A DNA stretch of 20,105 bases from an uncultured Lactobacillus sp. (GTDB taxonomy: Bacteria > Bacillota > Bacilli > Lactobacillales > Lactobacillaceae), in assembly GCA_948500755.1 (NCBI GenBank), contig CAOOYH010000016.1, positions 1 to 20,105 on the forward strand. Reading direction: 5' to 3'. A program made the position numbers and the translations under genes. The notes beneath the pieces are model-generated. The model was not told the origin of the DNA, made no database searches, and was given only the letters and a program-made list of their open reading frames with translations. Shown piece after piece: positions 1-7,457 of this stretch (the stretch's first letter is position 1; every line of letters begins with the position of its first letter).

Positions 1-9
1 TGGACTTTT

Positions 10-1011
10 TTATTTTTCAAAAGTGTTCAACTTAATTTTACAATCGGCCAAAATAAAATTAATAATAAAACTTGCGAGTAATAAGGTCAGAATTAAGAGA
101 AAAGTGACTTTTTTACTAACAGGAGCCAGTAATAATTGAAGTTTTTCTTTCCATAAAGTCATCCCATAAGCCGTTGTTCCAAAGATAATTGCAGGAATTA
201 AAAGAGATAATGCACTATGTGATACATTTACCAACCATTTCCTAAAAAGTAACCCACCAGTTACTACAAATAAGATCATTAACGGCGATGACGGACTCAT
301 TAACAAGCTCGTATTCCATACCATATTCATCTGGGTGAAGACAACGGCTTGTGGAGTTTGAATTGGTATTAATTGAATAGTGAAATAATAAACTGCGGGA
401 AGTAAGATTACTGTTGCCACTGTTAAGGCAGCTACTAGCCTCTTAGATACAGTAATTTTTGAAATAAGCATTCCCCAGGCAAATGGCAATACCAAATAGA
501 GACCAAAAATACTATAGCTAGTTAAAAGCGAATTACCTGCACTTAAGGTAAAGATCAAAATTGTAATTGTAGTTAATAACAAAACATTTTGCTTAGTACT
601 TAACTTATTTTGCAGCCTAAAAATAAAAGGTTGAAAGAATAAAGAAATAATAATCCCACTAAATAAGGCTGATGTACTTGTTAAAACGGGAAAGAAAATT
701 CCCCATAAGTTCCAAGCTGAGAAAAATTGCGGTAAAGAAATAACGAAAACAAGATAAAAGATGACTAAAGTAATTACTCCTTCAAGCCAACTTTTAACTG
801 ATTCCTTAAAACTGTATTCCTTATTGCCGTAGCTCATCCCATACCAAACCATCACAGCTAGCTCTACTAAACCAATCATTAAACCAATTTTAGTTCGGCC
901 AGCAACGGTTGGCGGATTATAATTCCAAAAGCCTAAGGTTTGAATTAATATTCCCAGCAGTAAAACTATAAGTAAAATCCACTGGATTGTCTTTTTCAAT
1001 ACTGATTTCAT
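10..1011 (-). CDS. Polytopic membrane protein of unknown function
   Basis: A 333-residue protein with about ten hydrophobic segments spread over its whole length and a short basic tail, so it is an integral membrane protein. No catalytic motif was recognised. The regular alternation of helices and short basic loops, and the position after an acyltransferase gene, would fit a transporter or a membrane acyltransferase, but neither can be shown. Its ATG overlaps the TGA of the upstream plsY-like gene as ATGA (4 bp). It is therefore probably translated by coupling with plsY and is the last visible gene of an LCP-plsY operon, which suggests an envelope role. No terminator is visible before the window edge. 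Confidence 0.75.
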   Translation of the reverse strand: MKSVLKKTIQWILLIVLLLGILIQTLGFWNYNPPTVAGRTKIGLMIGLVELAVMVWYGMSYGNKEYSFKESVKSWLEGVITLVIFYLVFVISLPQFFSAWNLWGIFFPVLTSTSALFSGIIISLFFQPFIFRLQNKLSTKQNVLLLTTITILIFTLSAGNSLLTSYSIFGLYLVLPFAWGMLISKITVSKRLVAALTVATVILLPAVYYFTIQLIPIQTPQAVVFTQMNMVWNTSLLMSPSSPLMILFVVTGGLLFRKWLVNVSHSALSLLIPAIIFGTTAYGMTLWKEKLQLLLAPVSKKVTFLLILTLLLASFIINFILADCKIKLNTFEK

Positions 1012-1628
1012 TTGTATATCCCTAACTTTTTCTTAATTGTGACTAATACATCCACACGCTTACCCTTACCAGTAAAGAAATCGACAATATCTTTTCTAAA
1101 TTGAAAAATCATGATTAAGGTAGCAATTAAAAAGATTAACCCTTGTTCCCAGCCAAAATTAATCCAAGTAAAAATGCTGAATCCTAACATATAGACCAAC
1201 GGTGGTATAGTAAGGTTCTTCATAATAATGACTAAAAATAGGCCAATTAATAAAGCAATTAAGCCCGCTCTCCAATCAAAAAAGACAATCCACAAAGCAG
1301 TGACTGCTACTCCTTTACCACCCTTAAAATGATTCCAAAATGGGAAAGAATGTCCTAAAACCACTCCAAGACCTGCAAAAGACAAATCTAGACGATTACC
1401 ATGATAAATAAAGTAAACAATTAACAAAGCAGCTAAAGTTTTGGCTAAATCACCAATGCAAGTCAGAATACCCCATTTTTTACCAAAAACTGCTCCGACA
1501 TTAGCCGTTCCTGGATTACCAGAACCATATTTAGTCGGATCTTTATGCAAAAATATTTTTGTAACAATCATAGCAAAAAGGATATTTCCGAGGAAATATC
1601 CTATTACTAGCGAGACAAATTCATCCAT
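1008..1628 (-). CDS. plsY: PlsY-family glycerol-3-phosphate acyltransferase (divergent copy)
   Basis: A 206-residue protein with about five membrane helices. PlsY transfers an acyl group from acyl-phosphate to glycerol-3-phosphate, making lysophosphatidate at the inner membrane face. The family signatures are present: a GSGNPGTAN loop near residues 35-43 and GHSFPFWNHFKGGKGVA near 92-108. The first loop differs from the usual GSGNIGATN form, so this may be a paralogue of the housekeeping enzyme rather than plsY itself. Its ATG overlaps the upstream LCP gene stop by one base (TAATG), and its own stop overlaps the next gene. Such tight packing implies co-translation of envelope genes. The family call is firm; the exact substrate is an inference. 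Confidence 0.85.
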   Translation of the reverse strand: MDEFVSLVIGYFLGNILFAMIVTKIFLHKDPTKYGSGNPGTANVGAVFGKKWGILTCIGDLAKTLAALLIVYFIYHGNRLDLSFAGLGVVLGHSFPFWNHFKGGKGVAVTALWIVFFDWRAGLIALLIGLFLVIIMKNLTIPPLVYMLGFSIFTWINFGWEQGLIFLIATLIMIFQFRKDIVDFFTGKGKRVDVLVTIKKKLGIYK

Positions 1629-2737
1629 TAGTACGCCCTATCTCCATTCCATAATTCATCCGTATACGGATCATATATGTAGTATACCTGATTAGAGTCA
1701 CCACTGTTCCAATCAAATTGAGAATTCATTGAATTTTGATAGGTTTCATTATTATCAATATCCATCGAATCTAACCCAAGATCATTTCTCACAATATTTG
1801 AAGTTCTTTGTAATTCTCTATCAGACATTACTTGGTACGAAGCGTCTCCAATCATTGCGCCTACTCCATGTAAGTAGTCACTAGACATATTATTAGTACA
1901 TTTACGATAGTTTTTACTAATCTTAACCATTGAATCAAAAGTTAAGTTTGTCCTCAGGCTAGTAGACACTGAACCTAAAATTGAATCTAAATTTTTGAGA
2001 GTATTAAAGGATAGTGCGTGCTCTAAAACGGACATAATGACCTCACGCTGTCTCAATTGACGACCGTAATCTCCCTTAGGATCATCATAGCGCATTCTAG
2101 AGTAAGCTAAAGCTTGACTACCATTTAAGTGAACTGTTTTTCCTTTAGTAAAGGTATAGCCATCATAAGTAAAGGTCAATGGTGGCGTCACCGTAACGCC
2201 ACCAACACCATCAACAATCTTCCGCATGCCGCCCATATTCATCGAAATATAGTACTTTATTGGCACATTGAGAACTTTACTTGTGGTCCGCATTGCCATC
2301 TTTGCTCCGCCAATATTATAAGCCGCATTAATTTTATGCACACTAAAATTGTCCGTACCAATCATCCGGGCCATCGTATCACGCGGAATAGACATTAAAG
2401 AAAGTTTCTTTTTGGCCGGATTCACGGTCACTAAAATCATGGTATCCGAGTTTCCACGAACTTCTTTTCTGCCGAAAGCTCCTGTATCTGTCCCTAACAA
2501 CAGAATATTAAAAGGTTCTTTACCAGAAAAGCTATCCTGCTTGACGGCCGTTTTAGGATCATAAGTTTTATCAAAAGCATTTTTTGCTTTTAAATAAACG
2601 GAACTTGCATAAATTCCAAGTCCTAAAAACAAAAATAAAACTATCCCAATAATAATGTGGACCTTTTTTTTCTTATTATGTTTTTCTCTATTCAACTCAA
2701 CTCTTGAGTGAATAGGTTCTTGGGGCTTATTATCCAT
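1628..2737 (-). CDS. LytR-CpsA-Psr (LCP) family wall polymer ligase
   Basis: LCP enzymes move anionic polymers such as teichoic acid or capsule from undecaprenyl pyrophosphate to peptidoglycan outside the membrane. A basic cytoplasmic tail and one helix (about residues 26-46) precede an extracellular LCP domain. Visible LCP motifs are LLLGTD, RGNSDTMILVTVNP, MSIPRDT, KINAAY, VGGV and LNGSQALAYSRMRYDDPKGD followed by an RQRE-type end, which carry the Asp and Arg residues that bind the polymer pyrophosphate. I prefer the ATG at 2737: AGAAAG lies about 7 bases upstream, whereas the in-frame TTG at 2752 has its only SD-like sequence too close. It is the first gene of the LCP-plsY operon; a TATAAT lies at 2772-2777. 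Confidence 0.9.
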   Translation of the reverse strand: MDNKPQEPIHSRVELNREKHNKKKKVHIIIGIVLFLFLGLGIYASSVYLKAKNAFDKTYDPKTAVKQDSFSGKEPFNILLLGTDTGAFGRKEVRGNSDTMILVTVNPAKKKLSLMSIPRDTMARMIGTDNFSVHKINAAYNIGGAKMAMRTTSKVLNVPIKYYISMNMGGMRKIVDGVGGVTVTPPLTFTYDGYTFTKGKTVHLNGSQALAYSRMRYDDPKGDYGRQLRQREVIMSVLEHALSFNTLKNLDSILGSVSTSLRTNLTFDSMVKISKNYRKCTNNMSSDYLHGVGAMIGDASYQVMSDRELQRTSNIVRNDLGLDSMDIDNNETYQNSMNSQFDWNSGDSNQVYYIYDPYTDELWNGDRAY

Positions 2738-2771
2738 AATATTCTTTCTCAAACTTTCTTAAAACAAGGAT

Positions 2772-2777
2772 ATTATA
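2772..2777 (-). promoter_or_regulatory. Probable -10 box of the LCP operon
   Basis: The minus strand reads GCTATAATATCC here, a perfect TATAAT about 35 bases before the LCP start codon. No convincing -35 hexamer is seen at the usual distance, so this is a tentative promoter. Confidence 0.4.
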
Positions 2778-2828
2778 GCAAAATTACATTCTTAAAACTT
2801 AATTATGACAAATCTTAACTAATTAGTA

Positions 2829-2862
2829 AAAAAAGAGGAAAACTTATTGCTTCCCTCTTTCT
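2829..2862 (-). terminator. Intrinsic terminator of the epimerase-like gene
   Basis: Read on the minus strand, AAAGAGGGAA, a short loop and TTTTCCTCTTT form an imperfect stem followed by a run of T. It starts a few bases after the stop of the aldose-1-epimerase-like gene. Confidence 0.7.
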
Positions 2863-2865
2863 ATA

Positions 2866-3747
2866 TTATTTTAAAGTAATTGTCGTTGAAAAATGTGTGC
2901 TTTCATCTGGCTCTAAGAAGTTATTTCCCTCTTTTTTCATCCAATCAGTTAATTCGTCACTTTTAACATCAGGTAGTCCAGCAAAAGGCTCCATACATAA
3001 GAATTTGGCTTCTGGATCTGTCATTGTCCACAGTGCTACATATGGAAAATCTTCTAAAGTTAAAGAAATCTGATGGTCAGATTTTGCACTCGATAATACA
3101 ATTCCAGTTAATCCAGGATTGTTAATAATAATCAACCCATTATCAAATTCTGAATATGATAAAGGTAATGTACTCTTTTCTGCCTTAGGTACTGGAATAA
3201 CTTTACCATTTCTAAATGGAATAGGATCAATTTGGAATTGAGTTAATTCTGTAACTTCTGGACTTAATGAAACTTCATAATCAGAAAATTCCAATTCATC
3301 TCCAGCGATTGGAACATTAAAGCCTGGATGGAATCCAAGACCAAAAGGCATCGTTTCTTCTGAATTATTTTTAACTAAAAATTCTACCTTTAATTGGTTA
3401 GCCTCTAACGTGTAAGTAACCATTAGACTAAAGTGAAAGGGATAAACAGTTAAAGTTTCTTCATTTTCAGTTAAAGTTAAACTTACTCTATCATCCCCCT
3501 TGTCCACAACTGTCCAAGGATAATCACCTGCAAAGCCATGTTGCTTCATTTCATATATTTTTCCATTTAAAATATATTTATTGTCATTCGATTTTCCGAT
3601 TGCCGGAAAAAGAATTGGAGCATGTCTTTCCCATTCACTCCCATTCCAGATATAGTCGGCATTCGTAGTCTTATCAACTACATGAGTAAGTTGAGCGCCG
3701 ACCTCATTAATTTCAACCTTTAACTGGTTGTTTTCAATTGCTAGCAT
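2866..3747 (-). CDS. Aldose 1-epimerase (mutarotase) family protein, LacX-like
   Basis: A 293-residue cytoplasmic protein of the galactose mutarotase superfamily. These enzymes interconvert alpha and beta anomers of hexoses, or of phosphorylated hexoses in some branches. Likely active-site residues are His70 in KQHGFAGDYPW, His140 in GLGFHPGF and the catalytic Glu253 in CMEPFAGLPD. The start is supported by AGGAGG seven bases upstream; an out-of-frame ATG between them closes after five codons. It stands alone with its own promoter and terminator. A perfect cre site touches the -35 box, so CcpA control by carbon source is likely. The sequence is closer to the LacX/YeaD-like branch than to classical GalM, so the exact sugar is not known. 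Confidence 0.88.
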   Translation of the reverse strand: MLAIENNQLKVEINEVGAQLTHVVDKTTNADYIWNGSEWERHAPILFPAIGKSNDNKYILNGKIYEMKQHGFAGDYPWTVVDKGDDRVSLTLTENEETLTVYPFHFSLMVTYTLEANQLKVEFLVKNNSEETMPFGLGFHPGFNVPIAGDELEFSDYEVSLSPEVTELTQFQIDPIPFRNGKVIPVPKAEKSTLPLSYSEFDNGLIIINNPGLTGIVLSSAKSDHQISLTLEDFPYVALWTMTDPEAKFLCMEPFAGLPDVKSDELTDWMKKEGNNFLEPDESTHFSTTITLK

Positions 3748-3786
3748 CCATTGTCCTCCTAAACAATTTCGACCAATCCCATTTTG

Positions 3787-3815
3787 AAAATATCACGCTA
3801 TACTCAATATGTCAA
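3787..3815 (-). promoter_or_regulatory. Promoter of the epimerase-like gene
   Basis: The minus strand has TTGACA (3815-3810), a 17-base spacer and TATTTT (3792-3787). The transcript should start near 3780, about 33 bases before the start codon. Confidence 0.7.
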
Positions 3816-3816
3816 C

Positions 3817-3830
3817 TGTAAGCGATAACA
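3817..3830 (+). promoter_or_regulatory. cre site (CcpA binding)
   Basis: TGTAAGCGATAACA matches every position of the catabolite-responsive consensus TGWAANCGNTNWCA. It lies one base upstream of the -35 box of the epimerase-like gene, centred near -43. A CcpA dimer here would touch or neighbour RNA polymerase; repression in the presence of glucose is the simpler expectation, but the position does not settle activation versus repression. Confidence 0.75.
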
Positions 3831-3880
3831 TATAATTTATTATTGAATTCTTTATTTCTTAGCACACGATTGTATTTAAC

Positions 3881-3908
3881 TTGACTTTTAATTTAGTTCT
3901 AATACAAT
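3881..3908 (+). promoter_or_regulatory. Plus-strand promoter facing the glcU terminator
   Basis: TTGACT (3881-3886), a 16-base spacer and TACAAT (3903-3908) give five of six matches in both boxes. No plus-strand gene follows; a hairpin with a T run comes about 60 bases later. The 10-mer GTTCTAATAC occurs at 3896-3905 and again at 3916-3925. Confidence 0.5.
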
Positions 3909-3914
3909 TAAATG

Positions 3915-3993
3915 TGTTCTAATACTAAAAATGATTTAAGAATTAGGACAAGTTGATACAAAGAAGGCATCCCAGACGTGGGATGCCTTTTTT
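3915..3993 (+). ncRNA. Candidate small RNA, about 79 nt
   Basis: A good promoter is followed by a short non-coding stretch and a strong intrinsic terminator. The predicted transcript has a 5' hairpin (GTTCTAAT at 3916-3923 with ATTAGGAC at 3942-3949) and the terminator hairpin. It runs toward the 3' end of glcU and overlaps its terminator, so it could also act as a 3' antisense. No open frame with a ribosome binding site is seen in it. It is not a recognised RNA family. Confidence 0.4.
3964..3993. terminator. Strong hairpin terminator, probably bidirectional
   Basis: AAGGCATCCCA and TGGGATGCCTT form an 11-bp stem with a four-base loop. T6 follows on the plus strand. On the minus strand the stem ends in TTCTTTG just after glcU, so it can end glcU transcripts as well as the candidate small RNA. 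Confidence 0.85.
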
Positions 3994-3999
3994 CATTCC

Positions 4000-4863
4000 T
4001 TAGAATAATGTAGTTAACATTGCACCGCCAATAATTAAAATTAGGCCTGCAATGGTAAATATCAAGCCTTTGTGAGTTTTCTTTTCGTGTAAGAAAATCA
4101 AGCCACCTAAAGTAGAAATCACTACACAAAGTTGAGAAATAACGAAAGCCATGTTAACTCCGTTATCTTGAACAGAAAGAATGTAAGCTAATGCGGCAAT
4201 TGCATAAAGAATACCTGCCCCACCACTTTGAACTGTAGATTTTTCTTTCCAAACATGTAAATTCTTAGTAACCAATGTATAAATAAATACAGCTACTAAC
4301 ATACCAAAAGTTTGACCAAAGAAAATAGAAACGCTGTTTCCATGTAAAGCCTTTGGAATAGAACTTGAAGTAATATATCCAAGTGAAGTTAAAACAAGCA
4401 AGATAATAGTACTTACTTGATTAGATTTGTTTCCTTCGCTTGTTCCACGATCAGTAAATGAAGTTAAAACAACTCCAATGATCAAAACTAAGATTCCAAT
4501 GAAGCCGTAAAGTTTAGCTTGAGGGCTGCTCCACTCACCAAAAGCAAGCACACCAACAAGAGGAACCCCGATTAATTGTAAACCGGTAGAAATTGGCATA
4601 GTTTCAGAAACACCAATTTTTTCATAGGAAATATATTGACCAACTTGACCAATCACCCAGCAAGCTCCTCCTAATGCAGAAAGCAAGAAGAGTGACCAAC
4701 TCATTGCTGGATGCATGATTGCCATTACAATTGCGCCAAAAATAAATGAAGCAGCAACAGTACCAACGATTTGATTATAAACTGTACTATTCTTTACACT
4801 TGCAATAACTAAGGGCATAAGTCCCCAGCCGATTGCTGGTAAAAACAAATAAACATATTTCAT
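4000..4863 (-). CDS. glcU: GRP-family sugar uptake protein (GlcU/RbsU-like)
   Basis: A 287-residue membrane protein with ten predicted helices in two five-helix halves, as in the drug/metabolite transporter fold. The glucose/ribose porter family imports glucose or ribose with protons, independently of the PTS. Matching features are the N-terminal FLPAIGWGLMPLV segment, the ISYEKIGVSETMPISTGLQL stretch near residues 78-97 and the C-terminal FLHEKKTHKG loop. The start has AGGAGAG about ten bases upstream, and a TTGTCA/TAGAAT promoter precedes it. It is expressed alone, ending in the hairpin at 3964-3993. Glucose or ribose as substrate cannot be told apart from sequence. Confidence 0.88.
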   Translation of the reverse strand: MKYVYLFLPAIGWGLMPLVIASVKNSTVYNQIVGTVAASFIFGAIVMAIMHPAMSWSLFLLSALGGACWVIGQVGQYISYEKIGVSETMPISTGLQLIGVPLVGVLAFGEWSSPQAKLYGFIGILVLIIGVVLTSFTDRGTSEGNKSNQVSTIILLVLTSLGYITSSSIPKALHGNSVSIFFGQTFGMLVAVFIYTLVTKNLHVWKEKSTVQSGGAGILYAIAALAYILSVQDNGVNMAFVISQLCVVISTLGGLIFLHEKKTHKGLIFTIAGLILIIGGAMLTTLF

Positions 4864-4897
4864 AATTTTGTATCTCTCCTAAATTTTTAAACAATTA

Positions 4898-4927
4898 ATT
4901 CTATCAAGGATCGATACAATCTGACAA
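4898..4927 (-). promoter_or_regulatory. Promoter of the sugar uptake gene
   Basis: The minus strand shows TTGTCA (4927-4922), an 18-base spacer and TAGAAT (4903-4898), with transcription expected near 4891, about 28 bases before the ATG. It begins just after the stop of the upstream membrane-protein gene. Confidence 0.6.
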
Positions 4928-4934
4928 GAGCTAA

Positions 4935-5648
4935 TTATGAAATCCTTTTCTTTTTCATTAAAATTCTGTTACTGCGCCAAACTAGAATAAGTAAAATAGC
5001 CTCTCCAATTAAAGGCAGAAAGATAATATTTAAAGAGGTGGCACTTGCAAATAACATATGCAAAACAAATGCTACTAAAATCATGATCCAAGAAGTCCAT
5101 CTTCTAAACCATGGTTGCCAAATACTTCCTGCTAAGACGAGATAATATACACACAGAACAAAACCCAAAATAAGTAGCCACGTTTGTCCCTGTACTGTAA
5201 AGATCTCAGCTCCCATAAGAGCTGCAAAGCCGCTGATATAGGCTAAATATGCTAAAACCAGCATCATGACAAGTCTAATGATTAAAAGCTCACTATTTTT
5301 TTGCTTCATGACTAAATTATTTTTGAAAATTACCATTCCAATCCAAGTTAGTAAAAGCAAAGCAATCACTAGACCAATAGTAAAATTCATTGCCATTTGA
5401 TTAGTCATGAAAAAGACAATAATCAAAATCAAACCTAATTCATAGTAAAAATTAAGTGCAAAAATACTGCTTTTTAGCTCCATCGGTAGCCAAAGTAAAA
5501 CTATCGCAATAATAAAGAAGATGGTACATCTACCTTTGAGCCCTTGATCAACTAGAGCATAGTTAGGTACATAGACCAAAATAGCAGCCAAAACTCCTAG
5601 AAGAGATAAAGCAATCTTTATCCACATATCTTTTGTTAATTTTTTCAT
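4935..5648 (-). CDS. Membrane protein of unknown function
   Basis: A 237-residue, very hydrophobic protein with about seven or eight helices and a basic C-terminus (ILMKKKRIS). No transporter or enzyme motif was recognised. The start is supported by AAGGGAG about nine bases upstream. It lies 71 bases before glcU in the same direction with no clear terminator between them, so read-through into glcU is possible although glcU has its own promoter. Nothing in the sequence identifies a substrate. Confidence 0.75.
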   Translation of the reverse strand: MKKLTKDMWIKIALSLLGVLAAILVYVPNYALVDQGLKGRCTIFFIIAIVLLWLPMELKSSIFALNFYYELGLILIIVFFMTNQMAMNFTIGLVIALLLLTWIGMVIFKNNLVMKQKNSELLIIRLVMMLVLAYLAYISGFAALMGAEIFTVQGQTWLLILGFVLCVYYLVLAGSIWQPWFRRWTSWIMILVAFVLHMLFASATSLNIIFLPLIGEAILLILVWRSNRILMKKKRIS

Positions 5649-5783
5649 TCGTAAATTCTCCCTTGTTCAAATTATCGCACTTTTCAAATTTAGAATCTTC
5701 AAAAAAATTACTTACGAGAAAAAATTTTTTCTGTTAGTATGATCAGCGACGCTTTTTAGAAATTAAATACAGGAGGAATTTTT

Positions 5784-5804
5784 TTGGAAGAAGTACAATC
5801 ATAA
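5784..5804 (+). other. Six-codon open frame with an ideal ribosome binding site
   Basis: In the gap 5649-5884, AGGAGG (5771-5776) is followed after seven bases by TTG and five codons (MEEVQS) before TAA. It could be a leader peptide or the start of a deleted gene. Nearby are a 16-base palindrome AGAAAAAATTTTTTCT at 5718-5733 and the inverted pair GTTAGTAT (5733-5740) / ATACTAAC (5823-5830). No convincing plus-strand promoter is seen. Confidence 0.25.
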
Positions 5805-5840
5805 ACAAGTCTAACTTAAAGAATACTAACTTTTGTTATC

Positions 5841-5878
5841 AAAAAAGACCGAAGCTCCACGTGAACTTCGGTCTTTTA
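5841..5878. terminator. Terminator after gtrB
   Basis: AAAAGACCGAAG (5843-5854) and CTTCGGTCTTTT (5866-5877) form a 12-bp stem with an 11-base loop. On the minus strand T6 follows, directly after gtrB. It also ends in TTTT on the plus strand. Confidence 0.85.
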
Positions 5879-5884
5879 TTACGT

Positions 5885-6817
5885 TTATTTTTTCTCTTTA
5901 ATAATATAAATTGGTCGATTCTTAACTTGAATATATACCCTACCAATATATTTACCTAAAATACCAATGCAGAGAAGTTGTAGACCACCAAGAAGCAATA
6001 TAATGCATACCATTGAAGCCCAACCAAAAATGCTTGAATCTGGGTAAAGCACACGACGGATAATCACTGCTATCAATCCAATAAGTGATAAGATAAACGA
6101 TCCTGTACCAATCCAGACAGCCAAGTTAAGCGGAGCCTGAGAAAAGTCGGCAATCCCATCCATGGCATATTTGAATAACTTCCAAGTGTTCCAGTCACTT
6201 TCACCAGCAACACGTTCAACATTGTGATAGTCTAAGTATTTGGTCTTAAATCCAACCCAAGAGAAAATCCCCTTTGAAAAACGGTTGTATTCAGGCATAT
6301 TCAAAACTGCGTCTACCATTTGACGAGTCATCATTCGATAATCACGAGCTCCTGGTACGATTTCAGTATCAGAGATCTTATTAACCACCTTATAAAACAT
6401 ATCGCTTAAGAAGGACTTAAATTTAGCTTCTCCGGTACGATCCACTCTACGGGTTCCAATACAGTCGTATTCTCCCGTTTTAATTAGATCATACATTTGT
6501 GGTAAGAACTTAGGAGGATCTTGTAAGTCAACATCCATTACAACCACATAATCTCCAGTTGCCGCTTGAAGTCCAGCGTAAAGAGCGGATTCCTTACCAA
6601 AGTTTCTTGAAAATGAAACAAAGTGTACATGCTCTGGATCCTTCTTGCGTAGTTCTTTAATTTCTTTTAGGGTATTATCCTTCGATCCATCGTTAATAAA
6701 CCAATATTCTGGTTCTAGATCAGGAATAGTATCCATTACTTTATTCACTGCGGGATAAAAAAGTGGTACAGATTCCTCTTCATTATAACAAGGAACTATA
6801 ATTGATAATTTTTTCAT
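5885..6817 (-). CDS. GtrB-like polyprenyl-phosphate glycosyltransferase (GT2)
   Basis: A 310-residue family-2 glycosyltransferase of the GtrB/DPM1-like type. These move a sugar, often glucose, from a nucleotide sugar to undecaprenyl phosphate on the cytoplasmic face. The N-terminal GT-A domain has IVPCYNEEESV, NDGSKD and the metal-binding Asp95-x-Asp97 in VMDVDLQDPP; YNRFSKGIFSW follows near residues 177-187. Two membrane helices (about 233-254 and 265-290) anchor the C-terminus. It lies 19 bases downstream of gtrA, a pair that usually makes and flips the lipid-linked sugar for decoration of teichoic acid or another surface polymer. No third, serotype-specific transferase gene is next to the pair, so the final acceptor is unknown. 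Confidence 0.9.
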   Translation of the reverse strand: MKKLSIIVPCYNEEESVPLFYPAVNKVMDTIPDLEPEYWFINDGSKDNTLKEIKELRKKDPEHVHFVSFSRNFGKESALYAGLQAATGDYVVVMDVDLQDPPKFLPQMYDLIKTGEYDCIGTRRVDRTGEAKFKSFLSDMFYKVVNKISDTEIVPGARDYRMMTRQMVDAVLNMPEYNRFSKGIFSWVGFKTKYLDYHNVERVAGESDWNTWKLFKYAMDGIADFSQAPLNLAVWIGTGSFILSLIGLIAVIIRRVLYPDSSIFGWASMVCIILLLGGLQLLCIGILGKYIGRVYIQVKNRPIYIIKEKK

Positions 6818-6836
6818 ACTTTAACAGTCTTTCTTA

Positions 6837-7274
6837 TTACTTTCTAACGTCTACTTTTGGTTTAGTAGTTTTAATTTTTCTAAAGGTAAGTAACTTATTA
6901 ATTACAAATTGGATCAAGGTAGCGATAAATGTAGAAACAGCCTTTACAATCAATTGATTATAGCCAAGTTGAGTTACAAAAATAAATAGGCAGACAGTTG
7001 TAAACAAAGTTGTAATTTGTCCTACTAAATAATAGGAAATAAATCTTACTAATAATTTATCGTGAACCTTAAAGTTAAGAAAACTATTCCAGAAAAAGTT
7101 GTTGATCAACCCACAAGATGATGAAATAAAATTAGCTACTTCGACTTGCATCTTAAAGTGAGTTAGAATGGCAAAAATTCCAAAGTCAACACCTAATCCT
7201 AACACACCAATTAATACATAAATTATTAGCTGTCGCAAGTCTTCATTATGAAGTATTCTTTTAAAAATACCCAC
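6837..7274 (-). CDS. GtrA-family membrane protein (putative lipid-sugar flippase)
   Basis: A 145-residue protein with four helices. The GtrA/GtcA family works with a GtrB-type transferase and is thought to flip undecaprenyl-phosphate sugar to the outer membrane face. The family pattern is visible: RQLIIYVLIGVLGLGVDFGI at the start, the FISSSCGLINNFFWN segment near residues 49-63 and the C-terminal FVINKLLTFRK. The start is GTG (7274), because no ATG lies in frame before the first helix; AAGGGAA about ten bases upstream is a weak SD. It leads the gtrA-gtrB operon and is divergent from rpsN. Confidence 0.88.
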   Translation of the reverse strand: MGIFKRILHNEDLRQLIIYVLIGVLGLGVDFGIFAILTHFKMQVEVANFISSSCGLINNFFWNSFLNFKVHDKLLVRFISYYLVGQITTLFTTVCLFIFVTQLGYNQLIVKAVSTFIATLIQFVINKLLTFRKIKTTKPKVDVRK

Positions 7275-7342
7275 GGCTTATTTTCCCTTCTTTAATCAAT
7301 CATTACTTATTTTAAACTAATTCTTTTTAAAATACTTTCTTT

Positions 7343-7371
7343 TTGACAAATTATTAATAATTTAATACAAT
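7343..7371 (+). promoter_or_regulatory. rpsN promoter with a palindrome in the spacer
   Basis: TTGACA (7343-7348), exactly 17 bases, then TACAAT (7366-7371). Transcription should start near 7378, leaving an 80-base leader. The spacer holds a perfect 16-base palindrome, AAATTATTAATAATTT (7348-7363), placed where a repressor could block polymerase. Confidence 0.75.
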
Positions 7372-7457
7372 ATACTTACTTTAAGTTAGCTCAAATTAGT
7401 CCTTTTTTATTCTTAATTAAACTATTTTTTATACTCTATATTCGAAAGGAAAGATAT

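Noticed and set aside
3908..4129. Minus-strand open frame of 73 codons across the end of glcU
   Set aside because: It overlaps glcU in another frame, crosses the terminator hairpin and has no SD or recognisable composition.
5718..5733. AGAAAAAATTTTTTCT as an operator
   Set aside because: An A/T-run palindrome of this type is common by chance in AT-rich intergenic DNA, and no promoter boxes are clearly placed around it.
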